The notes: generated by a model not told the origin, from the sequence alone. Shown: positions 1 to 6,301, counted from the first letter of the stretch. The stretch is DNA of 11,862 nucleotides from JAHEEL01 sp964195515 (GCA_964195515.1 CAXMQO010000015.1:1-11862); one strand, 5' to 3'. Program-made: numbers and translations.

Positions 1-2
1 AC

Positions 3-218
3 GCCTGTGATCGGACCGCCGTCGAGGATGCTCCCGTCGAAAGCGACGACGGGGCGGGCATCCGTTGGTTTCTCTCGTATCACGCCAACACCTCCGGTTC
101 CGCGACGATGGCAGTCATTCCGATCGTTCTGTTCTTCCTGGTGCTGACGGTGAAGAACGTGGCTGCCGGCCTCCGTGACCGGAAAGTCGACGACACGGCG
201 GGAGTTGGGGCCGCCTGA
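3..218 (+). CDS. C-terminal fragment of an unrecognised membrane protein
   Basis: The reading frame is open from the left window edge to TGA at 216-218 and gives 71 residues; the start lies outside the window. It begins with an acidic stretch, then about 20 hydrophobic residues (near residues 36-57, containing VIPIVLFFLVL), then a short charged tail with RDRK right after the membrane segment. The positive charges suggest a cytoplasmic C-terminus (inference). Third codon positions are mostly G or C, as in neighbouring genes, which supports real coding. I do not recognise the family and nothing catalytic is visible. It could be the last helix of a transporter or of a membrane-anchored enzyme. 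Confidence 0.6.
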   Translation, partial: ACDRTAVEDAPVESDDGAGIRWFLSYHANTSGSATMAVIPIVLFFLVLTVKNVAAGLRDRKVDDTAGVGAA

Positions 219-284
219 CGCCCTGCATCTTCCCGGTCGTTCGTGCCAAATACCGCGTGCGATGTGGAGCCGGTGTGGTCGATG

Positions 285-290
285 TACCGT
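285..290 (+). promoter_or_regulatory. -10 box (TACCGT) of a leaderless NUDIX transcript
   Basis: TACCGT fits the TAnnnT form of actinobacterial -10 elements and is followed by 7 bases (ACCGACC) and then the ATG at 298. There is no Shine-Dalgarno sequence, so transcription probably starts at or next to the A of the ATG. No convincing -35 is visible. Confidence 0.5.
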
Positions 291-297
291 ACCGACC

Positions 298-702
298 ATG
301 TCTGAGACCCATCCAACGCCGGGCGTCGGTGCCGTGGTCATCCACGATGGCCGGATGCTGCTCATTCGCCGGGCGCGCGGGGCCTACGTTGATCACTGGG
401 CCGTCCCCGGCGGAGGCCAGCGACGAGGTGAGACTATGCGAGAGGCGGCCGCCCGGGAGGTTCTCGAAGAGACCGGCCTGATGGTCGAGGTTGGTGATCC
501 GGTGTGGGTGGGCGACATCCTCGACGACGCCGATCCGCCGGCGTACCACTACACGGTCGTCGACTTCCTCGCCACCGTGGTCGGAGGAGAGCTGTCGGCA
601 GGCGATGACGCAGCCGAGGCTCGGTGGGTACCGGTATCCGAGGTGCGAGCGCTGCTCTTGACCCCGACGATGGTGGACCTCCTCGACCAACTCGGCCTCT
701 AA
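298..702 (+). CDS. NUDIX hydrolase
   Basis: This is a 134-residue single-domain NUDIX protein. The NUDIX box is complete at residues 39-61: G39, E45, then REVLEETGL at 53-61, matching GX5EX7REUXEEXGU, with the metal-binding glutamates E54, E57 and E58. The family hydrolyses nucleoside diphosphates linked to another moiety (for example oxidised nucleotides, ADP-ribose or nucleotide sugars). The substrate cannot be told from sequence; the compact size resembles MutT or ADP-ribose pyrophosphatase-like members. The frame continues upstream to an ATG at 175, but those extra residues are low-complexity and unlike the family. The ATG at 298 places the beta-strand GVGAVVIHDGRMLLIRR correctly and follows a -10 box. 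The enzyme is presumably cytosolic and monocistronic. Confidence 0.9.
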   Translation: MSETHPTPGVGAVVIHDGRMLLIRRARGAYVDHWAVPGGGQRRGETMREAAAREVLEETGLMVEVGDPVWVGDILDDADPPAYHYTVVDFLATVVGGELSAGDDAAEARWVPVSEVRALLLTPTMVDLLDQLGL

Positions 703-791
703 ATCTCCGGCCCAGACCGTCGTTCGTGTCTACGACCACATGTGGTGTGGTTCGTGGCCGAAGCGATCGGTGAGGCCGACTGGTTCCTTGC

Positions 792-797
792 TAGGGT
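792..797 (+). promoter_or_regulatory. -10 box (TAGGGT) of the class V PLP enzyme gene
   Basis: TAGGGT fits TAnnnT. The ATG at 806 lies 8 bases downstream and the in-frame ATG at 800 only 2 bases downstream. A leaderless start therefore favours 806. There is no Shine-Dalgarno sequence and no clear -35. Confidence 0.45.
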
Positions 798-805
798 CGA
801 TGAGC

Positions 806-1975
806 ATGATCGATAGTGCTGCTGTACGAGCAGAGACGCCGGGTACCGAGTTTGTTACGCACTTCAACAACGCAGGAGCTTCGCTGATGCCGCAAGCCGT
901 GCTCGACACGGTCATCGGGTATCTCGAAGAGGAATCTCGATGTGGTGGATACGAGACGGCTGAGGCCCGTTTCGATGACCTGTCGGCGGTCTACGACTCG
1001 CTTGCCCGACTGATCGGATCCGATCGCTCTGAGATTGCTCTCACCGATAGCGCTACCCGGGCGTGGGACCTGGCATTCACAGCGATGCGCTTCTCGGGAG
1101 GTGACCGCATCCTGACGACGACCAGCGAGTACGCCTCGAACGTGATCGCGTTCCTCCAGATCGCAGAGCGGAGCGGCGCCATCGTCGAGGTCGTACCGAA
1201 CCGTCCGAGCGGGGAGATCGACGTCGACGCCCTCGATGCCATGATCGACGACCGCGTTCAACTCATCGCCATCAACCACGTCCCGACGAACAGCGGTTTG
1301 GTCAATCCCGCAGCCGACGTCGGACGTGTGGCGAACGCTCACGGGATCCCCTACCTACTCGATGGTTGCCAGTCGGTTGGACAGATGCCGATCAACGTTG
1401 GAGAGATCGGGTGCGACTTTCTTTCGGGGACGTCCCGAAAGTTCCTCCGCGGTCCTCGTGGTGCAGGATTTCTCTACGTCGCACACGAGATGCTCGATCG
1501 GGTCGAGCCAGCTGTGTTGGATCTGCACGGAGCGACGTGGGAGGCATCCGCTCGATACGACGTGAGGCCGGGTGCCGGACGATTCGAACTGTGGGAACGG
1601 TCTCCTGCCCTCATGCTGGGTCTGGGGCGCGCTGCCGACTATGCGATGGAGATCGGACTCGACGAGATCTGGGAACGGGTGTCGACGCTCAGCAAGAATC
1701 TCAGAGCGAAGCTGTCCGGGGTACGCGGGGTGACGCTGCACGACATCGGTACCGTGCAAGGGGCCATCGTGACGTTCACGGTGCACGACCGCGAAGCAGA
1801 GATGGTCAGGGCGGCGCTCCATGCACAGTCGATCAACGTCTCGGTCGTGACCACCTACTCAGCGCGGATCGACATGGAGGCCAGGGATCTGCCGAATCTC
1901 GTGCGAGCTTCGGTCCACTACTTCAACACAGAAGACGAGATCGACCGACTGGTCGCCGCCGTCACCACTCTCTAA
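806..1975 (+). CDS. Class V PLP-dependent aminotransferase/lyase-family enzyme
   Basis: This 389-residue protein has the fold-type I class V pattern shared by cysteine desulfurases, isopenicillin-N epimerase-like enzymes and related lyases. Visible landmarks are an N-terminal FNNAGASLMP, the PLP-ring aspartate in DGCQSVGQ, and GTSRKFLRGPRGAGFLY, with the Schiff-base lysine K212 (codon 1439-1441). The length is typical. The SRKxLxGPRG version of the lysine motif differs from the usual HK of NifS/SufS desulfurases, and no conserved C-terminal catalytic Cys loop is evident, so a plain cysteine desulfurase is unlikely. An EgtE-like C-S lyase or an epimerase-like enzyme is possible; the reaction is unresolved. 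The frame extends upstream to an ATG at 740, but those residues do not look like the family and the -10 box lies inside that extension. Confidence 0.82.
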   Translation: MIDSAAVRAETPGTEFVTHFNNAGASLMPQAVLDTVIGYLEEESRCGGYETAEARFDDLSAVYDSLARLIGSDRSEIALTDSATRAWDLAFTAMRFSGGDRILTTTSEYASNVIAFLQIAERSGAIVEVVPNRPSGEIDVDALDAMIDDRVQLIAINHVPTNSGLVNPAADVGRVANAHGIPYLLDGCQSVGQMPINVGEIGCDFLSGTSRKFLRGPRGAGFLYVAHEMLDRVEPAVLDLHGATWEASARYDVRPGAGRFELWERSPALMLGLGRAADYAMEIGLDEIWERVSTLSKNLRAKLSGVRGVTLHDIGTVQGAIVTFTVHDREAEMVRAALHAQSINVSVVTTYSARIDMEARDLPNLVRASVHYFNTEDEIDRLVAAVTTL

Positions 1976-2027
1976 CCGGACGTTTGTGCCTAGAAGATGC
2001 GTGGATTGGACACGGCGGTGACCGGTT

Positions 2028-2164
2028 CTCTTCCTCCCTCTCAGGGGGAGGTGCCGCCCGTGGGGCGGCGGAGAGGGTCAAGGGTCGCAGGTGAAGGGAA
2101 CCGTCTGACCCCTCCCGTCAGCGCCCGGCGGCGCTGCCACCCTCCCCTGAGGGGGAGGGAAGAG
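2028..2164. repeat. Nested palindromic (MITE/REP-like) element
   Basis: The two ends, 2028-2053 and 2138-2164, form an imperfect inverted repeat of about 26 bases built around CCTCCCYCTSAGGGGGAGG-type sequence; each end is itself near-palindromic. Inside are two perfect 7-bp hairpins: GCCGCCC/GGGCGGC at 2053-2069 (loop GTG) and CAGCGCC/GGCGCTG at 2119-2136 (loop CGGC). A further imperfect pairing joins the region near 2072-2082 with 2105-2114. The whole can fold as a branched cruciform or clover-leaf. It has no coding capacity of its own. It probably belongs to a dispersed intergenic repeat family, but the copy number cannot be seen from one window. Confidence 0.6.
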
Positions 2165-2231
2165 GACGCTGCACGCTGGGCGGCTCCGAAAGGGGAACCA
2201 CTCTCCCAGGGACGCCCATCCGCTGATCCTC

Positions 2232-2258
2232 CTAGGACCAGGATTGTCCGTGTCCTAG
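2232..2258. other. Small inverted repeat, CTAGGAC/GTCCTAG
   Basis: Perfect 7-bp arms at 2232-2238 and 2252-2258 enclose a 13-base loop, 34 bases beyond the LCP stop codon. It could act as an RNA hairpin at the 3' end of the LCP message or as an operator-like site. No U-tract follows on either strand, so a classical intrinsic terminator is not supported. Confidence 0.3.
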
Positions 2259-2292
2259 ATACAAACGAAGGGATGTGGTGGCGTTGACTCGG

Positions 2293-3327
2293 TCAGGGGT
2301 AGGGGTCGCCGGCTTTGAAGGCGGCGATGACGGCCGGTGCTTCATCGGTTGGGACCACGTAGGAGCGACCGTCGCTGCCCTGTTGGCCCTTGACCGGAAG
2401 CGTGACCCGATCGATGCTCGAGGATTGCAGACCGAGAGCCGATCGTGCGAGGTCGGTCATGAGCGCAAGGCCCAGCGCCTCGTCGGCGGTGATGTTGTCG
2501 GCGAACGTGGGTAGGAACGTGGGGAGGTTGAAGGCACTCGACGGAGAGGCAACCTGTTCGAAGAGTTGCACCATGATTTCTTGCTGGCGCTGCGTTCGAG
2601 CGATGTCGCCTCCCCCGGTTCCGGTCCACGATCCGTTGTCATAGACCTCGTAGGTCCGGGATCGGGCGTAGGCGACGGCCATCTCACCGTCGAGGGTGTG
2701 CGTTCCGGCCTCGACCTGGAACCCGGACTTGTTGTCGCGGGCAGGAAGGGGGAAGTCGATCTTCACGCCGCCGAGTGAGTCGACGATCCGGCCGAACCCA
2801 CCAAAATCCACCTCGACGTAGTGGTGGACCGGGATACCGGTCTCCTGTTGAACCGTTTTGATGAGGAGGTCGGGTCCGCCGAATACGAACGCGGTGTTCA
2901 GACGGTTCGTCCCGTGGCCCTCGATGTTGGTCTTGAGATCGCGGGGGAGGCTGAGCAACTGGATGCGCTCACCCGGGACCAGGTGAGCGAGCATCATCAC
3001 GTCGGTCCTTCGGCCCGCGAAGTCACCGAACTTGTCCTCCCAGTCGTCGGGGAGATTCGAGCGGTCGTCGGTGCCGATGATGAGGAAATTGATCGGCTCC
3101 GAAGACCCGGGTGCCACGGTTGCGAGGCTGACCAACTCCTCCGAAGGGATTCGGTCGATCTTGCCCTCGGTCCACATGACATACCCGATTGTTCCGAATA
3201 CGCCGATGACGGCGAGGACGAGGAGAGCGAAGAACGCCTTCTTCGCGAATCCGCCCTTCCTTTTCGTCGGAGCGGGTGGGGGCGGAGGCGGCGTCTGGGG
3301 GATCACGGGGTATGTGTCGGTCGTCAT
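2293..3327 (-). CDS. LytR-CpsA-Psr (LCP) family cell-wall ligase
   Basis: This is a 344-residue protein. Residues 12-20 are a proline run, 21-30 are basic (TKRKGGFAKK), and about 31-52 form a single transmembrane helix, giving a membrane anchor with the catalytic domain outside. The LCP domain (about 78-255) shows FLIIGTDDR (80-89), GRRTDVMML (105-113), SLPRD (126-130), RLN (142-144), ARSR (221-224) and DIARTQRQQ (241-249). These are the Asp and Arg residues that bind the polyprenyl pyrophosphate and metal. Family members transfer glycopolymers from lipid carriers to peptidoglycan; in actinobacteria these include arabinogalactan-type or teichoic-type polymers. The specific polymer here is unknown. 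The start at ATG 3327 puts the proline-rich cytosolic tail directly before the helix. The frame runs on upstream, but into the divergent ilvD gene. Confidence 0.92.
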   Translation of the reverse strand: MTTDTYPVIPQTPPPPPPAPTKRKGGFAKKAFFALLVLAVIGVFGTIGYVMWTEGKIDRIPSEELVSLATVAPGSSEPINFLIIGTDDRSNLPDDWEDKFGDFAGRRTDVMMLAHLVPGERIQLLSLPRDLKTNIEGHGTNRLNTAFVFGGPDLLIKTVQQETGIPVHHYVEVDFGGFGRIVDSLGGVKIDFPLPARDNKSGFQVEAGTHTLDGEMAVAYARSRTYEVYDNGSWTGTGGGDIARTQRQQEIMVQLFEQVASPSSAFNLPTFLPTFADNITADEALGLALMTDLARSALGLQSSSIDRVTLPVKGQQGSDGRSYVVPTDEAPAVIAAFKAGDPYP

Positions 3328-3356
3328 GGAATCCAAACCGGTAGTGATGTCCTCGA

Positions 3357-3362
3357 ATCCTA
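3357..3362 (-). promoter_or_regulatory. Possible -10 box (TAGGAT) of the LCP gene
   Basis: Read on the minus strand this is TAGGAT, lying 29 bases upstream of the LCP ATG. The expected transcript start would leave a leader of roughly 20 bases. There is no good -35 and only a weak purine-rich stretch before the ATG. Confidence 0.35.
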
Positions 3363-3441
3363 GGAATGGTTGCCGAATAGGCGCCTCCCCAGTCCAGAGT
3401 TCCGGTACCGCGTACTCCGACGGCGGAGCCCCCCGACGGGG

Positions 3442-3447
3442 TACGCT
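3442..3447 (+). promoter_or_regulatory. -10 box (TACGCT) of leaderless ilvD
   Basis: TACGCT fits TAnnnT and is followed by CTCGTG and the ATG at 3454 (6-base gap). An in-frame GTG at 3451 is an alternative start one codon upstream. No Shine-Dalgarno sequence is present. The same hexamer with nearly the same spacing precedes the selenoprotein gene at 6047. Confidence 0.5.
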
Positions 3448-3453
3448 CTCGTG

Positions 3454-5133
3454 ATGCCTAGCGAGACCCCCATCAAGATTCACTCCCAGGATGTCACCGA
3501 CGGACCAGCCAAGGCGGGCGCCAGAGCCATGCTTCGCGCCGTCGGACTCGGCGAGTCCGACTTCGCGAAAGCCCAGGTCGGCGTCGTGAGCGCCGGAAAC
3601 GAAGTGACACCATGCAACCTGACCGGACCGAAGCTCTCCGCCCGAGCAAGGGAAGGCGTGAACGAGGCGGGCGGCGTGGGACTCGTCTTCACCACGATCG
3701 CCGTCTCCGACGGCATCTCGATGGGGCACGAGGGCATGCGTGCCTCACTCGTCTCTCGAGAAGTCATCGCAGATTCGGTTGAGCTTGTCATGCACGCCGA
3801 GCGTTTCGACGCAATGGTCTCGATCGCCGGCTGCGACAAGTCGCTCCCCGGGATGCTCATGGCCGCAGCCCGGCACAACCTCCCATCCGTGTTCCTCTAC
3901 GGGGGGTCGTCGCTCCCAGGCAAGCTCGACGGTGTCGACATCTCGATCGTGGACGTCTTCGAAGGTATCGGCGCCCACTCGGAGGGACGCATCGACGAAT
4001 CCCAACTGCTCCGCATCGAGCAGGCGGCTTGTCCCGGTGTCGGATCATGCGCAGGAATGTTCACGGCGAACACCATGGCATCTGTCGGTGAGGCACTCGG
4101 CATGTCACTCCCCGGCAGTGCCTCGGTCCCTGCGGTTTCCAAGCGACTCGACGAGTACGCCCGTCAATCGGGTGAAGCAGTCATGCAGCTTCTACGGTCC
4201 GGCATCCGTCCGAGGGACATCATGACGAGGGAAGCGTTCGAGAACGCCGTCACCGTGGTGATGGCGCTCGGAGGGTCCACCAATGCGGTGCTTCACCTCC
4301 TCGCTCTCGCCCACGAGGCCCGTGTCGACCTCTCCCTTGAGGATTTTGACCGGATCAGCCGACGGACACCACACGTTGGGGATCTCAAGCCGTTCGGTCG
4401 TTACCACATGGTGGATCTCGACCGGATCGGCGGCGTGCCGGTTGTCCTTCGTGCGCTCTACGACGAGGGGTTCATCAACGGAGACGCGCTCACCGTCACC
4501 GGTAGCACCATGGCGGAGAACCTCGAAGGGGTTTCATTCCCTGAGGGCCAGGACGTGGTGCGGCCATTCGCTGAGCCTGTTGCCGAGGAGGGCGGTATCG
4601 CCATCCTGCGCGGCTCGCTTGCTCCCGGCGGCGCGGTCGTGAAGATCGCGGGGATCGACCTCGACGTCTTCGAAGGGACCGCAAGGGTCTTCGACGACGA
4701 ACAGCATGCGCTCGAGGCGCTGTGGGCGCATGATCTGTACCCCGGAGACGTGGTGGTGATTCGCTACGAGGGCCCGTCCGGAGGTCCGGGGATGAGAGAG
4801 ATGCTTGCGATCACTGCGGCGATCAAGGGCGCAGGCCTCGGCAAGGACGTCCTGTTGATCACCGACGGTCGGTTCTCGGGTGGGACCACGGGTCTCTGCA
4901 TCGGTCACGTAGCCCCGGAAGCCGCGAAGGGCGGTCCGATGGGTCTCGTCCACGAGGGCGATCGCATCCGGGTCGACCTGCCGGCTCGACGCCTCGATCT
5001 GCTCGTCGGCGAGGAGGAGATGGATGCCCGACGCGCCGTGTGGAAGGCGCCGGAAGCCCGCTACCCAACCGGCGCCCTCGGGAAGTACGCCAAGCTCGTC
5101 GGCTCGGCGGAGCTTGGGGCCGTCTGCGACTGA
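3454..5133 (+). CDS. ilvD: Dihydroxy-acid dehydratase
   Basis: This 559-residue enzyme converts 2,3-dihydroxy-isovalerate and 2,3-dihydroxy-3-methylvalerate to the 2-keto acids that precede valine, leucine and isoleucine. The sequence matches the IlvD/Edd family throughout. It has the iron-sulfur cysteines C54 (VTPCNLTGPK), C127 (AGCDKSLPG) and C199 (CPGVGSCAGM, which also holds C193). The Mg-binding region is at AVSDGISMGHEGM (D86) and GCDK (D128, K129). The C-terminal active-site serine is S475 in TDGRFSGGTTG. The length is normal and no break is seen. IlvD rather than the sugar-acid dehydratases is favoured by the overall motif wording, but the two subfamilies are close. The gene stands alone, without other ilv genes in the window. 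The frame is open further upstream, but that part overlaps the promoter region. Confidence 0.95.
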   Translation: MPSETPIKIHSQDVTDGPAKAGARAMLRAVGLGESDFAKAQVGVVSAGNEVTPCNLTGPKLSARAREGVNEAGGVGLVFTTIAVSDGISMGHEGMRASLVSREVIADSVELVMHAERFDAMVSIAGCDKSLPGMLMAAARHNLPSVFLYGGSSLPGKLDGVDISIVDVFEGIGAHSEGRIDESQLLRIEQAACPGVGSCAGMFTANTMASVGEALGMSLPGSASVPAVSKRLDEYARQSGEAVMQLLRSGIRPRDIMTREAFENAVTVVMALGGSTNAVLHLLALAHEARVDLSLEDFDRISRRTPHVGDLKPFGRYHMVDLDRIGGVPVVLRALYDEGFINGDALTVTGSTMAENLEGVSFPEGQDVVRPFAEPVAEEGGIAILRGSLAPGGAVVKIAGIDLDVFEGTARVFDDEQHALEALWAHDLYPGDVVVIRYEGPSGGPGMREMLAITAAIKGAGLGKDVLLITDGRFSGGTTGLCIGHVAPEAAKGGPMGLVHEGDRIRVDLPARRLDLLVGEEEMDARRAVWKAPEARYPTGALGKYAKLVGSAELGAVCD

Positions 5134-5180
5134 GCACAGGGCAGTCGAACCGGCGACAGTGGGTTGGGAGGCTCGCGTCG

Positions 5181-5186
5181 TACACT
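5181..5186 (+). promoter_or_regulatory. Possible -10 box (TACACT) of the CAP gene
   Basis: TACACT fits TAnnnT and lies 82 bases before the CAP ATG. If used, the transcript would begin near 5193 and carry a leader of about 75 bases containing the pseudoknot-capable segment. The -35 is not convincing. Confidence 0.35.
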
Positions 5187-5205
5187 TCCCCACCGGATCG
5201 GATAA

Positions 5206-5262
5206 GGGATGTGCCGCGTGCACTTGGGGTCCCGGTTCGACATCCCCTGCTAGCGAGCCAAG
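5206..5262 (+). ncRNA. Candidate H-type pseudoknot in the CAP gene leader
   Basis: GGGATGT (5206-5212) pairs perfectly with ACATCCC (5240-5246). Within the intervening loop CTTGG (5223-5227) can pair with CCAAG (5258-5262). That second segment includes most of the only Shine-Dalgarno-like AAGG, 6 bases before the ATG. The layout, two interleaved stems with the 3' strand covering the ribosome-binding site, is that of small translational riboswitches or protein-binding leaders. I do not recognise a known riboswitch class. Pairing may be chance, and an alternative short hairpin GTGC/GCAC (5211-5223 area) competes. Confidence 0.3.
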
Positions 5263-5268
5263 GCCCTC

Positions 5269-6006
5269 ATGAAACCCCGATCGTTGTCCCTCGTCGCTAT
5301 CGCGTCTATTGCGATGCTTTCAATTCTCATTATTGCCCCTGCGATCGGCGACCCCGGGACCACGCCCCCCGACGCTGCTCCGGTAGTCCTCGCTGCGGCG
5401 CCGATCCCGTCGACGACCACGACGACGACGTCCCCGACGGTGACCGCCACGACGGTTGCTCCCACAACTACGACGGCGGCCCCCGCGACGACCACGACGA
5501 CGACGTCCCCGACGGCGACCACCACGACGGCTGCTCCCACAACTACGACCAAGGCCTCCGCGACGACCACAACGACGTCCCCGACGGTGACCACCACGAC
5601 CGTTGCACCAACTCAGACGACGACCACCGCACCACAGCGGGTCGCCGGCTACGAGCCGTCGGCAGAGTCCCAGTTCGTCTCGTTGATCAACAATCTGCGG
5701 GCATCCGTTGGTGTTCCTGCTCTCGTCCCTGTGGGGGAGTTGCGGTCGCACGCTCGAAACTGGTCCCAGCACATGTCGGAGAGTGGAATCTTCGAGCACT
5801 CGAACTTGTACGACATTCCAGGTCCGTGGCAGTCAGTAGCCGAGAACATCGCGGCGAGCACCTCCGTTCAGAACGCCTTCAACGGACTCGTCTCCAGCAG
5901 CGGTCACTACGCCAACATGGTCAACCCGGATTTCGCGGAGATCGGTTCGGGCGTGTGGGCCGACACCGATGGCAAACTCTGGGTCACCCACGTATTCCGG
6001 GGCTGA
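5269..6006 (+). CDS. Secreted CAP/SCP-domain protein with Thr-rich repeat linker
   Basis: This is a 245-residue exported protein. Residues 1-27 form a signal peptide (KPR, hydrophobic core, APAIGD cleavage region). Residues about 48-122 are a Thr/Pro/Ala-rich linker made of a 25-residue tandem repeat. Residues about 128-245 are a CAP (SCP/PR1-like) domain. The four CAP cavity residues are all present: H177 (FEHS), E192 (AENI), H213 (GHY) and E224 (AEIG), as is the closing WVTHVF strand. Bacterial CAP proteins are extracellular; some bind or cleave wall or lipid material, but most have unknown activity. The linker likely spans the cell wall and may be O-glycosylated (inference). There is no sortase motif and no second membrane helix, so it is either released or held non-covalently. 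The AAGG at 5260-5263 supports this ATG. Confidence 0.88.
   Translation: MKPRSLSLVAIASIAMLSILIIAPAIGDPGTTPPDAAPVVLAAAPIPSTTTTTTSPTVTATTVAPTTTTAAPATTTTTTSPTATTTTAAPTTTTKASATTTTTSPTVTTTTVAPTQTTTTAPQRVAGYEPSAESQFVSLINNLRASVGVPALVPVGELRSHARNWSQHMSESGIFEHSNLYDIPGPWQSVAENIAASTSVQNAFNGLVSSSGHYANMVNPDFAEIGSGVWADTDGKLWVTHVFRG
5411..5634 (+). repeat. 75-bp tandem repeat encoding the Thr-rich linker
   Basis: The motif starting CGACGACCAC recurs at 5411, 5486 and 5561, an exact 75-base spacing (25 codons). The first two units are complete. The third is shorter by one codon near its start and degenerates after CACCAACT. The encoded unit is TTTTTSPT, then a short Thr/Ala stretch, VAP or AAP, and a TTTT run. 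In-frame unit length suggests growth or shrinkage by slippage or recombination without loss of reading frame. Confidence 0.8.
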
Positions 6007-6010
6007 GCGG

Positions 6011-6039
6011 GTGATTTCGCTCCCGATGCCGACTACGCT
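6011..6039 (+). promoter_or_regulatory. Promoter of the SelW-like gene
   Basis: The -10 TACGCT at 6034-6039 is followed by 7 bases and then the ATG at 6047. A weak -35 candidate, GTGATT (6011-6016), stands 17 bases upstream of it. The spacing implies a leaderless transcript and independently supports the ATG that precedes the in-frame TGA. Confidence 0.5.
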
Positions 6040-6046
6040 CGTCACT

Positions 6047-6283
6047 ATGAATCTCAGCATCGAATACTGCGCCGTTTGAGGCTATCGGAACCGTGCCGTG
6101 CGCACGGCCGATCAGCTGCTCGACGAGTTCGAGCGAACCATTGACCGCCTCATCCTGATCCCGTCCAGCGGTGGGAGATTTGAGGTCATGCTCGACGACC
6201 GTCTCATCTACTCGAAAGAGGAGACCGGTCGTCATGCCGAGTATGAGGACATTGCCGGACCCTTGAGGGATATCCTGACGTAG
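6047..6283 (+). CDS. SelW-like (Rdx family) selenoprotein; TGA at 6077-6079 read as selenocysteine
   Basis: Reading TGA as Sec gives a 78-residue protein starting MNLSIEYCAV-U-GYRNR. The C8-x-x-U11 motif sits after the first beta-strand and is followed by GY, exactly as in SelW proteins (YCGAUGY in animals). Further family marks are the helix with LLDEFE, then GGRFEVMLDDRLIYSK (42-57), and a C-terminal helix ending IAGPLRDIL. The length is typical for the family. SelW/Rdx proteins are small thioredoxin-fold redox proteins; their partners are mostly unknown, and glutathione or mycothiol-type thiols are possible. The TGA is flanked by coding sequence in the same frame, and a SECIS-like hairpin starts one base after it. 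A conventional call would start at GTG 6098, inside that hairpin, and would miss the redox motif. The alternative is a sequencing error in a TGC/TGG codon. The gene has its own promoter, 40 bases after the CAP gene. Confidence 0.85.
6081..6116 (+). promoter_or_regulatory. Bacterial SECIS-like hairpin after the UGA
   Basis: From one base after the UGA the RNA can pair GCT (6081-6083) with AGC (6114-6116), ATCGG (6084-6088) with CCGAT (6108-6112), and CCGTGC (6091-6096) with GCACGG (6102-6107). There is an AA bulge at 6089-6090, one bulged C at 6113, and a 5-base loop CGTGC (6097-6101). The UGA-to-loop distance is 17 bases and the second loop base is G. Both fit the general description of bacterial SECIS elements, which lie in the coding region directly 3' of the UGA and are bound by SelB. 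Confidence 0.75.
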
Positions 6284-6301
6284 CGCCAGATCAGGCAACT
6301 C

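Larger units (their letters stand above)
1976..2292. other. 317-base convergent intergenic region, no gene seen
   Basis: This gap lies between the 3' ends of the class V PLP gene (+) and the LCP gene (-). It is filled mostly by a nested palindromic repeat (2028-2164) and a smaller hairpin (2232-2258). A frame on + spans much of it (1997-2287), but its translation is Arg/Pro/Gly-rich and it merely reads through the palindrome, so I do not call a gene. Confidence 0.7.

Noticed and set aside
1997..2287. 96-residue + frame in the convergent gap
   Set aside because: It reads through the palindromic element, is Arg/Pro/Gly-rich and lacks start signals.
3370..3453. Upstream extension of ilvD and of the LCP frame across the divergent gap
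   Set aside because: Both extensions run through each other's promoter region and lack family residues; starts at 3454 and 3327 fit the families.
5226..5260. GGTTCGA and a terminal GCCA resembling a tRNA/tmRNA 3' end
   Set aside because: The bases either side of TTCGA do not form a 5-bp T-stem, and no acceptor, D or anticodon arms are found upstream.
5250..5597. Minus-strand frame giving a Val-rich 115-residue protein (and another Arg/Gly-rich frame at 5320-5799)
   Set aside because: It is the antisense of the Thr-rich repeat; ACG/ACC codons read backwards give Val/Gly runs. No start signal, no family resemblance.
6098..6283. 61-residue gene starting at GTG 6098
   Set aside because: It is the tail of the SelW-like protein; the GTG lies in the SECIS-like loop and the start would remove the first strand and the redox motif.
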